Below, piece by piece: positions 35,600 to 42,992 of a DNA stretch of 64,000 bases (its first letter is position 1; each line of letters starts with the position of its first letter). The notes beneath the pieces are model-generated. The model was not told where the DNA came from. It made no database searches and worked only from the letters and a program-made list of their open reading frames with translations. The translations under genes were made by a program, and so were the position numbers. Source of the stretch: Pseudomonadota bacterium (lineage in GTDB: Bacteria; Pseudomonadota; Gammaproteobacteria; Steroidobacterales; Steroidobacteraceae); contig JAFEDU010000001.1 in assembly GCA_018241425.1 (NCBI GenBank), forward strand, positions 186,001-250,000, read 5' to 3'.

Positions 35600-35935
35600 A
35601 TGGTCTCCAAGGGAACGATCGGACGAGCGCTCATGGCGATCGGGGCAGTCACGCTCGGGGGCTGCGCGCACCACCATGCCGTGATGTGCCCGAATCCTGC
35701 CAAGGTCATCGGAACTAAGTCGGGAAACAACCAGGAAGGCTGGGTCCTGGTTCGTGACGACCGCTCGGCAGACGAGACCGCCGAGCGGATCGCGACCACC
35801 TACCACGTGCGCACACAGCCCTTAAGCTACGTCCACGGATTCAGCACCTTCCCGGTGCCGACTGAGCAGAAGTTCCTCTGCGACAAGGCGCTGGTGGAAG
35901 TGCACTACGTGAGCAACCTCGCGTACCGGCGCTGA
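35600..35935 (+). CDS. Small lipoprotein of unknown function
   Basis: Predicted 111 residues. A lipoprotein signal ends in L-G-G-C followed by A-H-H-H-A. Cysteines in the mature part (V-M-C-P-N and F-L-C-D-K) could form a disulfide. The start at 35600 supplies a basic n-region; a second in-frame ATG at 35633 would leave a very short signal. No family is recognised. Confidence 0.65.
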   Translation: MVSKGTIGRALMAIGAVTLGGCAHHHAVMCPNPAKVIGTKSGNNQEGWVLVRDDRSADETAERIATTYHVRTQPLSYVHGFSTFPVPTEQKFLCDKALVEVHYVSNLAYRR

Positions 35936-35946
35936 GCCTGCCCCGG

Positions 35947-36393
35947 TCAGTGGACCGTCCACTGCTGGCTCGAAACGCTCGAGCAGGTTGAGACGATCAG
36001 GAAGGCGCCGTCGTCCGGGACGCCGCCCTTGATATCGAGGCACTTGCCACCGATCCCCACGAACCGCCCCTGCGCGATGCGCCAGCTCTGACTGGGGCTC
36101 TGGTTGCAGGGTTCGTAGACCACCCGCGAACCGTCGACCGGCTTGCCGCCCTCGACGTCGAGGCAGAAGCCGCCGACCCCGGTCACCTGGCCCTGGTTGA
36201 TCCTCCACTGCTGGTTGCGCCACGGGTCGCACTGCTTTACGTGCACGGGCGTGCCCTGGACCGGGCTGCCATGCCAGGGGACATTGATGCAGGCGTTGCT
36301 CGACCCGTTGGTGATCTGGGTCGCATCGGCCCGCGTCGGCAGCAACCACAGCATGGAAGTGGCGGCGAGCAGCGCAAGCACAATGAATTTCAT
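35947..36393 (-). CDS. Secreted ricin-type beta-trefoil lectin domain protein
   Basis: Predicted 148 residues. A signal peptide (cleavage near A-D-A) is followed by one beta-trefoil of three repeats, with Q-x-W motifs N-Q-Q-W, S-Q-S-W and S-Q-Q-W, and paired C-L-D-V and C-L-D-I segments. Ricin-type lectins bind galactose-like sugars on glycans. There is no attached catalytic domain, so it probably acts alone in the periplasm or outside the cell. It converges on the lipoprotein gene at 35600-35935. Confidence 0.88.
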   Translation of the reverse strand: MKFIVLALLAATSMLWLLPTRADATQITNGSSNACINVPWHGSPVQGTPVHVKQCDPWRNQQWRINQGQVTGVGGFCLDVEGGKPVDGSRVVYEPCNQSPSQSWRIAQGRFVGIGGKCLDIKGGVPDDGAFLIVSTCSSVSSQQWTVH

Positions 36394-36605
36394 GAAGTTG
36401 ACGTCCGTTCTTCAGGTCATGCATGCAGAAACGGAGTGCTTCTGCGCGGGGATGATACCGGCATTCGGATGACGGGCAACGGACGATTGCCTGAAACGAT
36501 TCCAATTGAGCGTGCGCGCAGGACCGACTGGGCGCGTAGTGCGTCCGCTCCCGCGCCGGACGAGAGCACTCGCGGCGCCGTCGGGTTACGTCTCCGGAGG
36601 ATGGC

Positions 36606-36626
36606 GCCGCGCCGTGAGGGCGCGGC
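36606..36626 (-). terminator. Stem-loop after the carbonic anhydrase gene
   Basis: GCCGCGCC (36606-36613) pairs with GGCGCGGC (36619-36626) around a 5-nt loop, 11 nt downstream of the minus-strand carbonic anhydrase stop. There is no clear U-run. Confidence 0.5.
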
Positions 36627-36637
36627 ACTTCACTCAA

Positions 36638-37384
36638 CTAGGCCAGGAATTCCACGCGCCCACCCCTGAGGTGGTACATCGAGCCGACGATCTTGATCTT
36701 TCCCTGTTCGGCGAGCGGTGCAAGCACGGCGCTGTGCTTGCGAATCGCCTCCACGGTCTGCTGCACGTGGGTGCGAGCCACGGCATCAACGAACTCGGCG
36801 TTCTTGCCGCTCCGCTCACCGCTGTAGGTCGTCGCGGCCACTGCCGGCTTGATCTTCTCCAGCAGTCCGGTCAGGTGTCCGAGTTCCACGTTGTCGATCG
36901 CGCCCTTCACGGCACCGCACGCCGTATGCCCCATGACGAGGATGACCCTGGCACCTGCGGCTGCGCAGGCGAACTCCAGGCTGCCGAGCACGTCGTCGTT
37001 CACGACATTGCCGGCGATACGCGCGTTGAAGGTATCCCCGATGCGGGTATCCAGGAGGATCTCCGCCGGCGCGCGCGAATCGATGCAGCTCAGGATCGCT
37101 GCGGCAGGGTACTGCCCGCTCGCGGTCTGCTGCTTCTGGGCGAGGTAGTTGTGCGGGTGCATCTTGCCGGCCCGGAAGCGCTCGTTGCCGGCGCGCAGCA
37201 TCTCGAGCACCTCGTCCGGTGTCATCTGGTCGCGCTGGTCCTTGGTGAACGCGACCGATGCGGCCGCCTGCGCCAGGAGGACCGGGCTGCCCAGCAGGCT
37301 CATGACGGACAGGCCGAGGGCCGACCCCAGGAGGCCACGCCGCGTGAGGCAGGGATCCGGTGCACGGGGAGTATTCGGGTTCAT
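36638..37384 (-). CDS. Exported beta-carbonic anhydrase
   Basis: Predicted 248 residues. A Tat-like signal (T-R-R-G-L-L-G-S-A-L-G) is followed by the beta-carbonic anhydrase domain. Zinc ligands are Cys100 in S-C-I-D-S-R, and His153 and Cys156 in G-H-T-A-C-G; the Asp-Arg dyad is intact. It interconverts CO2 and bicarbonate, here in the periplasm. Folding with zinc before export would explain the Tat route. A stem-loop follows the gene. Confidence 0.92.
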   Translation of the reverse strand: MNPNTPRAPDPCLTRRGLLGSALGLSVMSLLGSPVLLAQAAASVAFTKDQRDQMTPDEVLEMLRAGNERFRAGKMHPHNYLAQKQQTASGQYPAAAILSCIDSRAPAEILLDTRIGDTFNARIAGNVVNDDVLGSLEFACAAAGARVILVMGHTACGAVKGAIDNVELGHLTGLLEKIKPAVAATTYSGERSGKNAEFVDAVARTHVQQTVEAIRKHSAVLAPLAEQGKIKIVGSMYHLRGGRVEFLA

Positions 37385-37422
37385 GTCGGGGTCTCCGCAA
37401 GCGCTTGTTGCCGGGGGGGTGC

Positions 37423-38253
37423 TCAGCCGAGTCCGAGATCCTTATATAAGGTGGGCGTACTGACCAGTCTGCCCGCGTAGGTCGAGGCCTCCGGATGCAC
37501 GGCGAGCCACGCTACCACGTCCCCCGTGACCTCGGGGGTGAATGCCTGTCCCTTGGCAACCAGGCCGCGGATCTTCTCGCCGAAGACGGTCGCCATCGTA
37601 TCGGTCACCGTCATCTGCGGTTCGACGAGGAAGCTGCGGATGCCGTCGTCCTTGTGTTCAAGGTGGACGTACTCGGCCAGTCGGTGGAACGCGGCCTTGC
37701 TGGCCCCGTAGAGGAAACCCCAGCCGCCCTTCGAGGGCGGCACCGGGGGTGGCCCGAGTGCGGCCACGGAGCCGATGCACACCACCGTGCCACCGCCCTG
37801 GGCGATCATGCCCGGCAGCACGCGGCGCGTGAGGTAGACCTGGTTGACGAAGATGCCGAGGAGGGCGCCGTCGAGCTGTTCCTGGGTGAATTCGTCGAGT
37901 CCGTACATGAGACCGGGACCCTGGTAGATGGCATTGTTCACCAGGACATCGATGCGGCCCCAGGCGGCCAGGACGCCCGCGAGGGCCTGGTCGATGGAAG
38001 CGCGCGAGAGAATGTCGAGCGGCACGCCGAGAGCCTCGCGGCCCAGTTCCCGCACCGCCGCCACCGTGGTCTCGATGCTGCCCGGAACCGGCAGTTCCCT
38101 TGGGTCCTTGGCGCTGGCGGACGGGACTTTCCCCTGGCCCTCCTTGAGTGTGCGACCCGTGACCGCAATGTCGAAGCCTGCCCGGGCAAGGCTCAGGGCG
38201 CATGCCTTACCGATGCCACGCGTGGCACCGGTGACCAAAGCGACTTTTCTCAT
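37423..38253 (-). CDS. SDR-family oxidoreductase
   Basis: Predicted 276 residues. The Rossmann start V-T-G-A-T-R-G-I-G-K-A is present, followed by D-V-L-V-N-N-A-I-Y and an active-site region I-G-S-V-A-A-L with Y-G-A-S-K. It is a cytoplasmic NAD(P)-dependent short-chain dehydrogenase; the substrate is unknown. The ATG at 38253 opens directly into the fold. It is divergent from a membrane protein gene across about 90 nt. Confidence 0.9.
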   Translation of the reverse strand: MRKVALVTGATRGIGKACALSLARAGFDIAVTGRTLKEGQGKVPSASAKDPRELPVPGSIETTVAAVRELGREALGVPLDILSRASIDQALAGVLAAWGRIDVLVNNAIYQGPGLMYGLDEFTQEQLDGALLGIFVNQVYLTRRVLPGMIAQGGGTVVCIGSVAALGPPPVPPSKGGWGFLYGASKAAFHRLAEYVHLEHKDDGIRSFLVEPQMTVTDTMATVFGEKIRGLVAKGQAFTPEVTGDVVAWLAVHPEASTYAGRLVSTPTLYKDLGLG

Positions 38254-38342
38254 GTTGCCTCGTTGGGTTTCTGCATGGAGGCCACCCTGGCCGGCGGCAC
38301 TGCGATTAGACTGCGCATCGGTCCAATGCGCCACAACAACCA

Positions 38343-39035
38343 ATGATCCAGCAGCGGCCTCAAACGGTGGGTGAGCGCACCGACTCCCGTATCGCGACCG
38401 CCCTGTTCATCCTGCTGGTCGCGGTCATCCTGGTGGGATTCGCCAAGAACTTCTATCTGCGCGCGTGGCTCGGCAGTCGCCCGCTGATTCTGACTGCATG
38501 GGTGCACGGGATCGTCATGAGCGCCTGGGTGGCGCTTTTCATTGCCCAGGTAGCGGCCATTGCACGCGACCGCCTCGACTTGCACCGCTCGTTCGGTCAA
38601 TTGGGCGCGTGGCTTGCGTTCGTGGTCGTCGCGGTCGGCATGGTGACCATCGTTGTGAGGGCACGTCTCGTCGACCCGGAAGCAACGCTGCGGGGTCTGG
38701 CGCTTCTCTTTGTCGCGTTCGACGGATTGAGCCTGCTGCTATTTGGCGCGCTGGTGGTCACCGCGTGGCGCTACCGACCGACTCCGGCTGTTCACCGGCG
38801 GCTGATGACCATGGCGATGGTGGCATTGCTGCCGCCGGCCTATGGCCGCCTGGTTGCTTACTTCCGCCATGACCACGTCGAGATCATTGTCCTGGGACTC
38901 ATGATGCTCACGGTGCTGACTTTCGTCATGGTGGATGCCGCACGGAGTCACCGTCTCCAAAGGGCCTCGTGGATTCCCGGCTTGGTTATCCTCCTGGTGG
39001 ACGGCTGCACATACCTGGCGCAGGTCTATTCGTGA
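38343..39035 (+). CDS. Unknown integral membrane protein
   Basis: Predicted 230 residues with about six to seven hydrophobic helices and His residues at helix ends (A-W-V-H-G, L-H-R-S-F-G-Q, V-H-R-R-L-M). This pattern resembles heme- or quinone-interacting small membrane proteins, but I cannot assign a family. It is divergent from the SDR gene. Confidence 0.75.
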   Translation: MIQQRPQTVGERTDSRIATALFILLVAVILVGFAKNFYLRAWLGSRPLILTAWVHGIVMSAWVALFIAQVAAIARDRLDLHRSFGQLGAWLAFVVVAVGMVTIVVRARLVDPEATLRGLALLFVAFDGLSLLLFGALVVTAWRYRPTPAVHRRLMTMAMVALLPPAYGRLVAYFRHDHVEIIVLGLMMLTVLTFVMVDAARSHRLQRASWIPGLVILLVDGCTYLAQVYS

Positions 39036-39064
39036 GGATTCACGAGCGCTGACGCGACGGCGAG

Positions 39065-39595
39065 CTACGCAGGAACGTAGGTCAGTTGGAGGACATCGCC
39101 CGGAAAGCGCTCGGTGGACACGAGGCGCAGCGGCGGGCGAGGCCCGCCGAAGTAGGGGTTGCCCCCGCCAACCACGACCGGGTGCAGGTAGATGCGGTAC
39201 TCGTCGATCAAACCAAGCTCGGTAAGACTGTGAGCCAGGCGGGGCCCCGCCACATCAATTTCCCCGTCTCGCCCTTCCTTAAGCGCGGTAACCGCGGCCT
39301 TCAGGTCGTTGCCCAGGAGCGTCGCGTTCGGGCCGAGCGACTTCAGTGAACGCGATGCGACCCATTTTGGTTTGCTGCGCCATGCGGTGGCGAAGTCGAT
39401 CTCGTCGGCGGTATGGACGTTGCCGTTATCATCCCAGTAGCGCATGACTTCGTAGATGCCTCGTCCGTAGATCATTCCGGTCAGGCCGCGCACCTGCTCA
39501 ACGAAGTGGCGAAACAGTGCCGGAGTCGGGCCGAATTTGGTGTGGTCGACATAGCCGTCCAGGGACTGGTTGAGTCCGTACACAAGCTTCGCCAT
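39065..39595 (-). CDS. Dihydrofolate reductase-family (RibD C-terminal-like) protein
   Basis: Predicted 176 residues. The fold is indicated by L-N-Q-S-L-D-G-Y-V-D near the N-terminus, M-I-Y-G-R-G-I-Y-E-V-M and a late I-D-V-A-G-P-R-L-A followed by H-P-V-V-V-G-G-G. Proteins of this stand-alone group bind NADPH, but their substrates are mostly unknown; it is not a housekeeping FolA. The ATG at 39595 follows GGAGGGAA. Confidence 0.87.
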   Translation of the reverse strand: MAKLVYGLNQSLDGYVDHTKFGPTPALFRHFVEQVRGLTGMIYGRGIYEVMRYWDDNGNVHTADEIDFATAWRSKPKWVASRSLKSLGPNATLLGNDLKAAVTALKEGRDGEIDVAGPRLAHSLTELGLIDEYRIYLHPVVVGGGNPYFGGPRPPLRLVSTERFPGDVLQLTYVPA

Positions 39596-39689
39596 GGTGT
39601 GTTCCCTCCGAAGGCTCTGGGACGATATCAACGATGCGCGATGCTCGAATTCGACTGGTTCCCGCAACGTCACATAGAACCTGCATCAA

Positions 39690-39857
39690 TCAATCGACTC
39701 GATGCTGCACCAGCAGCGCGACTACAAAAATAGCCGGCCCTGCAAGCCAGAACTTGAGGTCATGAACCGACCAACCGGGGCTTTGTAGAAGTCCAAGCAC
39801 CCCGTATACGCTGATTGCAGACCCTGCTGCCCAAAGGATTCGCGCGCGCCAGCTCAC
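39690..39857 (-). CDS. Small two-helix membrane protein
   Basis: A 55-codon frame from GTG 39857 encodes a basic start (S-W-R-A-R) and two hydrophobic helices (L-W-A-A-G-S-A-I-S-V-Y-G-V-L-G-L-L and F-W-L-A-G-P-A-I-F-V-V-A-L-L-V). An in-frame TAA upstream limits extension. The ribosome binding site is weak. The amphipathic, non-random composition supports a real gene, possibly cotranscribed with the downstream reductase-family gene. Confidence 0.5.
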   Translation of the reverse strand: MSWRARILWAAGSAISVYGVLGLLQSPGWSVHDLKFWLAGPAIFVVALLVQHRVD

Positions 39858-40083
39858 GTACTTTTCGTTGACCGTGCAGGTTGTTTACAGGCCATCTGGT
39901 CGTGCACGAGATCAGGAGTTTACTTCCCAAAAAGCGTGGGGCGCCCCATTGCGCCCGACGGGTCGTCTGGCACTCCTAGGTGCGCCCCTGAGGCGCAGCC
40001 GGGGGACGCCGCACCACTGTTGCTGAGCGATTGTTCAATTCCTACGTATACTCCCGGCGACTGAACGTCGAATGGGGTGCCTG
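39858..40083. other. Upstream region of the CocE/NonD hydrolase
   Basis: No gene is seen. A TATACT hexamer at 40047-40052 could be the -10 box for the hydrolase gene; a matching -35 is weak. Confidence 0.35.
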
Positions 40084-42114
40084 ATGAAGCTATTCGCGCG
40101 TACGGTGCTGCTGCTTCTGGCGGCGCAGGCGGGCGCCTCTCTGGCCGCCGACCGCGGTGTGAACCTCGTGTACACCCCGATCCCGATGCCCGATGGCGTC
40201 AAGCTTGCGGCGACGCTCTACATGCCCGCCGACCTCAAGCCCGGAGAGCGCCTGCCGGCGCTGCTGGAGTACCTCCCGTACCGCAAGGACGATGATCAGC
40301 TGATGGAGGACTTCAGCCACCAGGCGTACTTCGCCCGCCACGGCTACGTTGGCGTGCGCGTCGACATTCGCGGGTTCGGCAACAGCGAGGGCAGGGTGCC
40401 TCCGCGTGAGTATTCGCAGCAGGAGCAGGAGGATGGCGAACGCGTGATCGCCTGGCTGGCCCGTCAGCGATGGTCAAACGGCGCGGTGGGGATGCTCGGG
40501 ATCTCCTGGGGTGGCTTCAACGCGATCCAGATGGCGATGCGCGGGCCGCCGGCGCTCAAGGCGATCCTGGCGGTGGACGCAACCGAAGCGCTGTTCACCG
40601 AGGACACCCACTACATCGACGGCATCATGCATTTCGATGAGTACCAGATCCAGACGGACCTCGATCAGGGCCGGAGCGGCGCGCCGGAGTTTCCGCTCGA
40701 CGAGGCGATGCTGGAGCGGCGCATGGACTCGGTGCCGTGGTCTCTGGCATTCCTGCATCACCAGCGTGACGGCGAATTCTGGCACCAGCCGGTGCGCGGC
40801 CTCGAGAACATCCACATCCCTTGCTTCCTCATCGGCGGCTACCAGGACGGCTACCGCGACAGCATCGTGCGCATGCTCGAGCGGGTGCCGGCACCGGTGC
40901 ATGCCTGGGTCGGGCCATGGAACCATGCGTGGCCGAATCTGAGCATGTACGGGCCACAGGTCGAATGGCGCGACCAGGCCGTTCGTTGGTTCGATCACTG
41001 GCTGAAGGGCATCGACAACGGTATTGATCGGGAGCCGCGCGCGGTGTTCTACCAACAGCACGGGCACCCGCCCGGCAGCGAGGCACAGGTGGTGCCCGGC
41101 GAATGGCGGGCGGAGAACTGGCCTCCCAAGGGGATGCAGCTGAAGCGCTGGTACCTGGCTGCGAACCACGTGCTCACAGAGTCACCTGCACCGGTAGCGA
41201 CCGACCAGTTGCGCTACGTGCCTTCCGCGGGCCCCGTGGCGGGACTGTGGTGGGGAGAGCTCCTCAGTGACCAGCGACCCGCGGATGCATTCAGTCTGAC
41301 GTACGACAGCGCGCCGCTTGAGGATCCGGTCGCCATGCTGGGACGTGCGCAGGTGACCCTGCGCGCCTCGGCGAGCGCACCGCTCGCCAACTGGTTCGTG
41401 CGTCTTGAAGACGTCGCGCCCGACGGGCAGACGACCGCTATAACGGGCCATGGATTCAGCGGTGCGCAGCGCGATTCGGCCGCGCATCCGGAACCCCTCA
41501 CGCCCGGCCGCGAATACAACTTCAGAGTCGACCTCTACCTGAGTTCGTGGGTCTGGGAGCGGGGACACCGGATCCGCGTCTCGGTCTCGAACGCGCTGTG
41601 GCCGATGTTCTGGCCGACCCCGTATGCGATGACAACCAGCTTGCGGCTCGGTGGCACGGACGGCTCTGCGCTGACGCTGCCCGTGGTGCCCCTCACAGGC
41701 GCCGAGCCGCCGGTCTTCGCTGCGGCGGCACCTGTCGAAACTCCGGATGGCACGTCGACAACGGGGGACTACGCCTGGCCAGGCAGCTGGACCCTGGAGC
41801 GGGACGAGATCACCGGCCGCAGCACCATGAGCTGGATCGGCAAGGCGGCCATCCGCTTCCCGTGGGGCACGTACGAGCATACGGAGACACTGCGCTACCA
41901 AGTCGACGACGCCCACCCTGAAGCTGCTGCGGCCACGGGGGAAGCCGAGACCATCGAAAGGCTTGTCGACCGGACGCTCACCTATCGCGGACGATTGAGC
42001 CAGTCCGGCGATGCCACGACGTGGCACTACGACTACACGCGCGAGCTGCTGAGGGACGGAAAGCTGGTGCGGACGCGCTCCTGGCACGAAGACATTCCAC
42101 GAGACCTGCAGTAG
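40084..42114 (+). CDS. Exported CocE/NonD-type alpha/beta hydrolase
   Basis: Predicted 676 residues. A signal peptide (residues 1-21, A-S-L-A cleavage) is followed by a hydrolase domain with V-D-I-R-G-F-G-N-S-E and the nucleophile Ser141 in G-I-S-W-G-G. A C-terminal X-Pro dipeptidyl-peptidase-type jelly-roll carries G-H-R-I-R-V-S-V-S-N. Members cleave esters, beta-lactam acyl chains or X-Pro peptides. The ATG at 40084 is preferred over 40072 because it leads straight into the signal. Confidence 0.9.
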   Translation: MKLFARTVLLLLAAQAGASLAADRGVNLVYTPIPMPDGVKLAATLYMPADLKPGERLPALLEYLPYRKDDDQLMEDFSHQAYFARHGYVGVRVDIRGFGNSEGRVPPREYSQQEQEDGERVIAWLARQRWSNGAVGMLGISWGGFNAIQMAMRGPPALKAILAVDATEALFTEDTHYIDGIMHFDEYQIQTDLDQGRSGAPEFPLDEAMLERRMDSVPWSLAFLHHQRDGEFWHQPVRGLENIHIPCFLIGGYQDGYRDSIVRMLERVPAPVHAWVGPWNHAWPNLSMYGPQVEWRDQAVRWFDHWLKGIDNGIDREPRAVFYQQHGHPPGSEAQVVPGEWRAENWPPKGMQLKRWYLAANHVLTESPAPVATDQLRYVPSAGPVAGLWWGELLSDQRPADAFSLTYDSAPLEDPVAMLGRAQVTLRASASAPLANWFVRLEDVAPDGQTTAITGHGFSGAQRDSAAHPEPLTPGREYNFRVDLYLSSWVWERGHRIRVSVSNALWPMFWPTPYAMTTSLRLGGTDGSALTLPVVPLTGAEPPVFAAAAPVETPDGTSTTGDYAWPGSWTLERDEITGRSTMSWIGKAAIRFPWGTYEHTETLRYQVDDAHPEAAAATGEAETIERLVDRTLTYRGRLSQSGDATTWHYDYTRELLRDGKLVRTRSWHEDIPRDLQ

Positions 42115-42199
42115 GCGGCGGAAGTGCGAAGGGAAGTGAGGGTTGGAAAATGCCCAATCGACTCGATTCGCTGTGCGTCTCGGGCTAGAGTCTACTTCG

Positions 42200-42215
42200 C
42201 ATAATGTATATTATG
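42200..42215. repeat. AT-rich inverted repeat
   Basis: CATAAT (42200-42205) and ATTATG (42210-42215) flank GTAT, in an AT-rich pocket between two convergent genes. It looks like a regulator operator but no promoter partner gene is adjacent. Confidence 0.4.
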
Positions 42216-42227
42216 TTCAATACTAGA

Positions 42228-42269
42228 TGGATTGGGAAAATGACGCTTTGAGGAGGTCCGGCCAATCCA
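42228..42269. terminator. Possible stem-loop between convergent genes
   Basis: TGGATTGG (42228-42235) and CCAATCCA (42262-42269) could pair across a 26-nt loop, followed on the plus strand by a T-rich stretch. The large loop makes this a weak terminator candidate. Confidence 0.3.
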
Positions 42270-42270
42270 C

Positions 42271-42906
42271 TTATTTACCAGCTGCCCTGCCACCGGACGC
42301 TGCGTAGAGGCCCAGGGCAAAGAAGGTCCCTGCGCTGACGTAGCGACCAAGCTGCACAGACCAGCGATGTCGGCCTAGCGCCTTGCGGAGGCTCGCCGCC
42401 GTGAGCACGTAGATCGTGTCGGTACAGAGTGCGATTCCCACGAAGACAGCGCTTAGCATGAGGTTTGCGACCAGCGGGTGCTCGCTGCGCGGGTCGACGA
42501 ACTGCGGTAACAGCGCAGCAAAGAACAAGGCAGTCTTTGGATTCAGGAGCGCGACGAACAGGGCGTCCCGAAACATCCGGCGGCTGCCTGGCGCGCTCTG
42601 TGCCGCATCCGTGCTCCGCGGCGCCTGCATGAGGGCTCTCAGGCCGAGCCAGATCAAGTACGCGGCGCCACCGAGCCTCACCACAGTAAATGCGGTTGCA
42701 GAGGCTGCGAGGATCAGTGCCAGCCCGCAACCGGCCAGCGCGGCGTTGCCGAGGTTACCGACGGTGACGCCGGCGACCGACGCCAGGCCCGCTCGTCGCC
42801 CGTGCGCAAGGGTCTGCGTCGTCAGGAATACGACGGCCGGGCCGGGAATGATTGCCAGCACGAAGCTCGCGGCGGCAAAGGCCATGAGATTCGCGGGACC
42901 TGCCAT
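42271..42906 (-). CDS. LysE/RhtB-family amino-acid exporter
   Basis: Predicted 211 residues with six helices. The family mark P-G-P-A-V-V-F lies in the first helix, followed by G-R-R-A-G-L-A-S-V-A-G-V-T-V-G-N and a Y-L-I-W-L-G-L-R-A-L segment. Members export amino acids or homoserine-like molecules across the inner membrane; the substrate here is unknown. It converges on the CocE/NonD gene and is divergent from the ABC exporter. Confidence 0.92.
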   Translation of the reverse strand: MAGPANLMAFAAASFVLAIIPGPAVVFLTTQTLAHGRRAGLASVAGVTVGNLGNAALAGCGLALILAASATAFTVVRLGGAAYLIWLGLRALMQAPRSTDAAQSAPGSRRMFRDALFVALLNPKTALFFAALLPQFVDPRSEHPLVANLMLSAVFVGIALCTDTIYVLTAASLRKALGRHRWSVQLGRYVSAGTFFALGLYAASGGRAAGK

Positions 42907-42992
42907 GCGGATGTCTCGCGGACAGATGACGATAGGAGACGGATTCTCTATCGTCAGTGGGTCCGCGTCGAGAGAGACCCGCTGAACCGACC

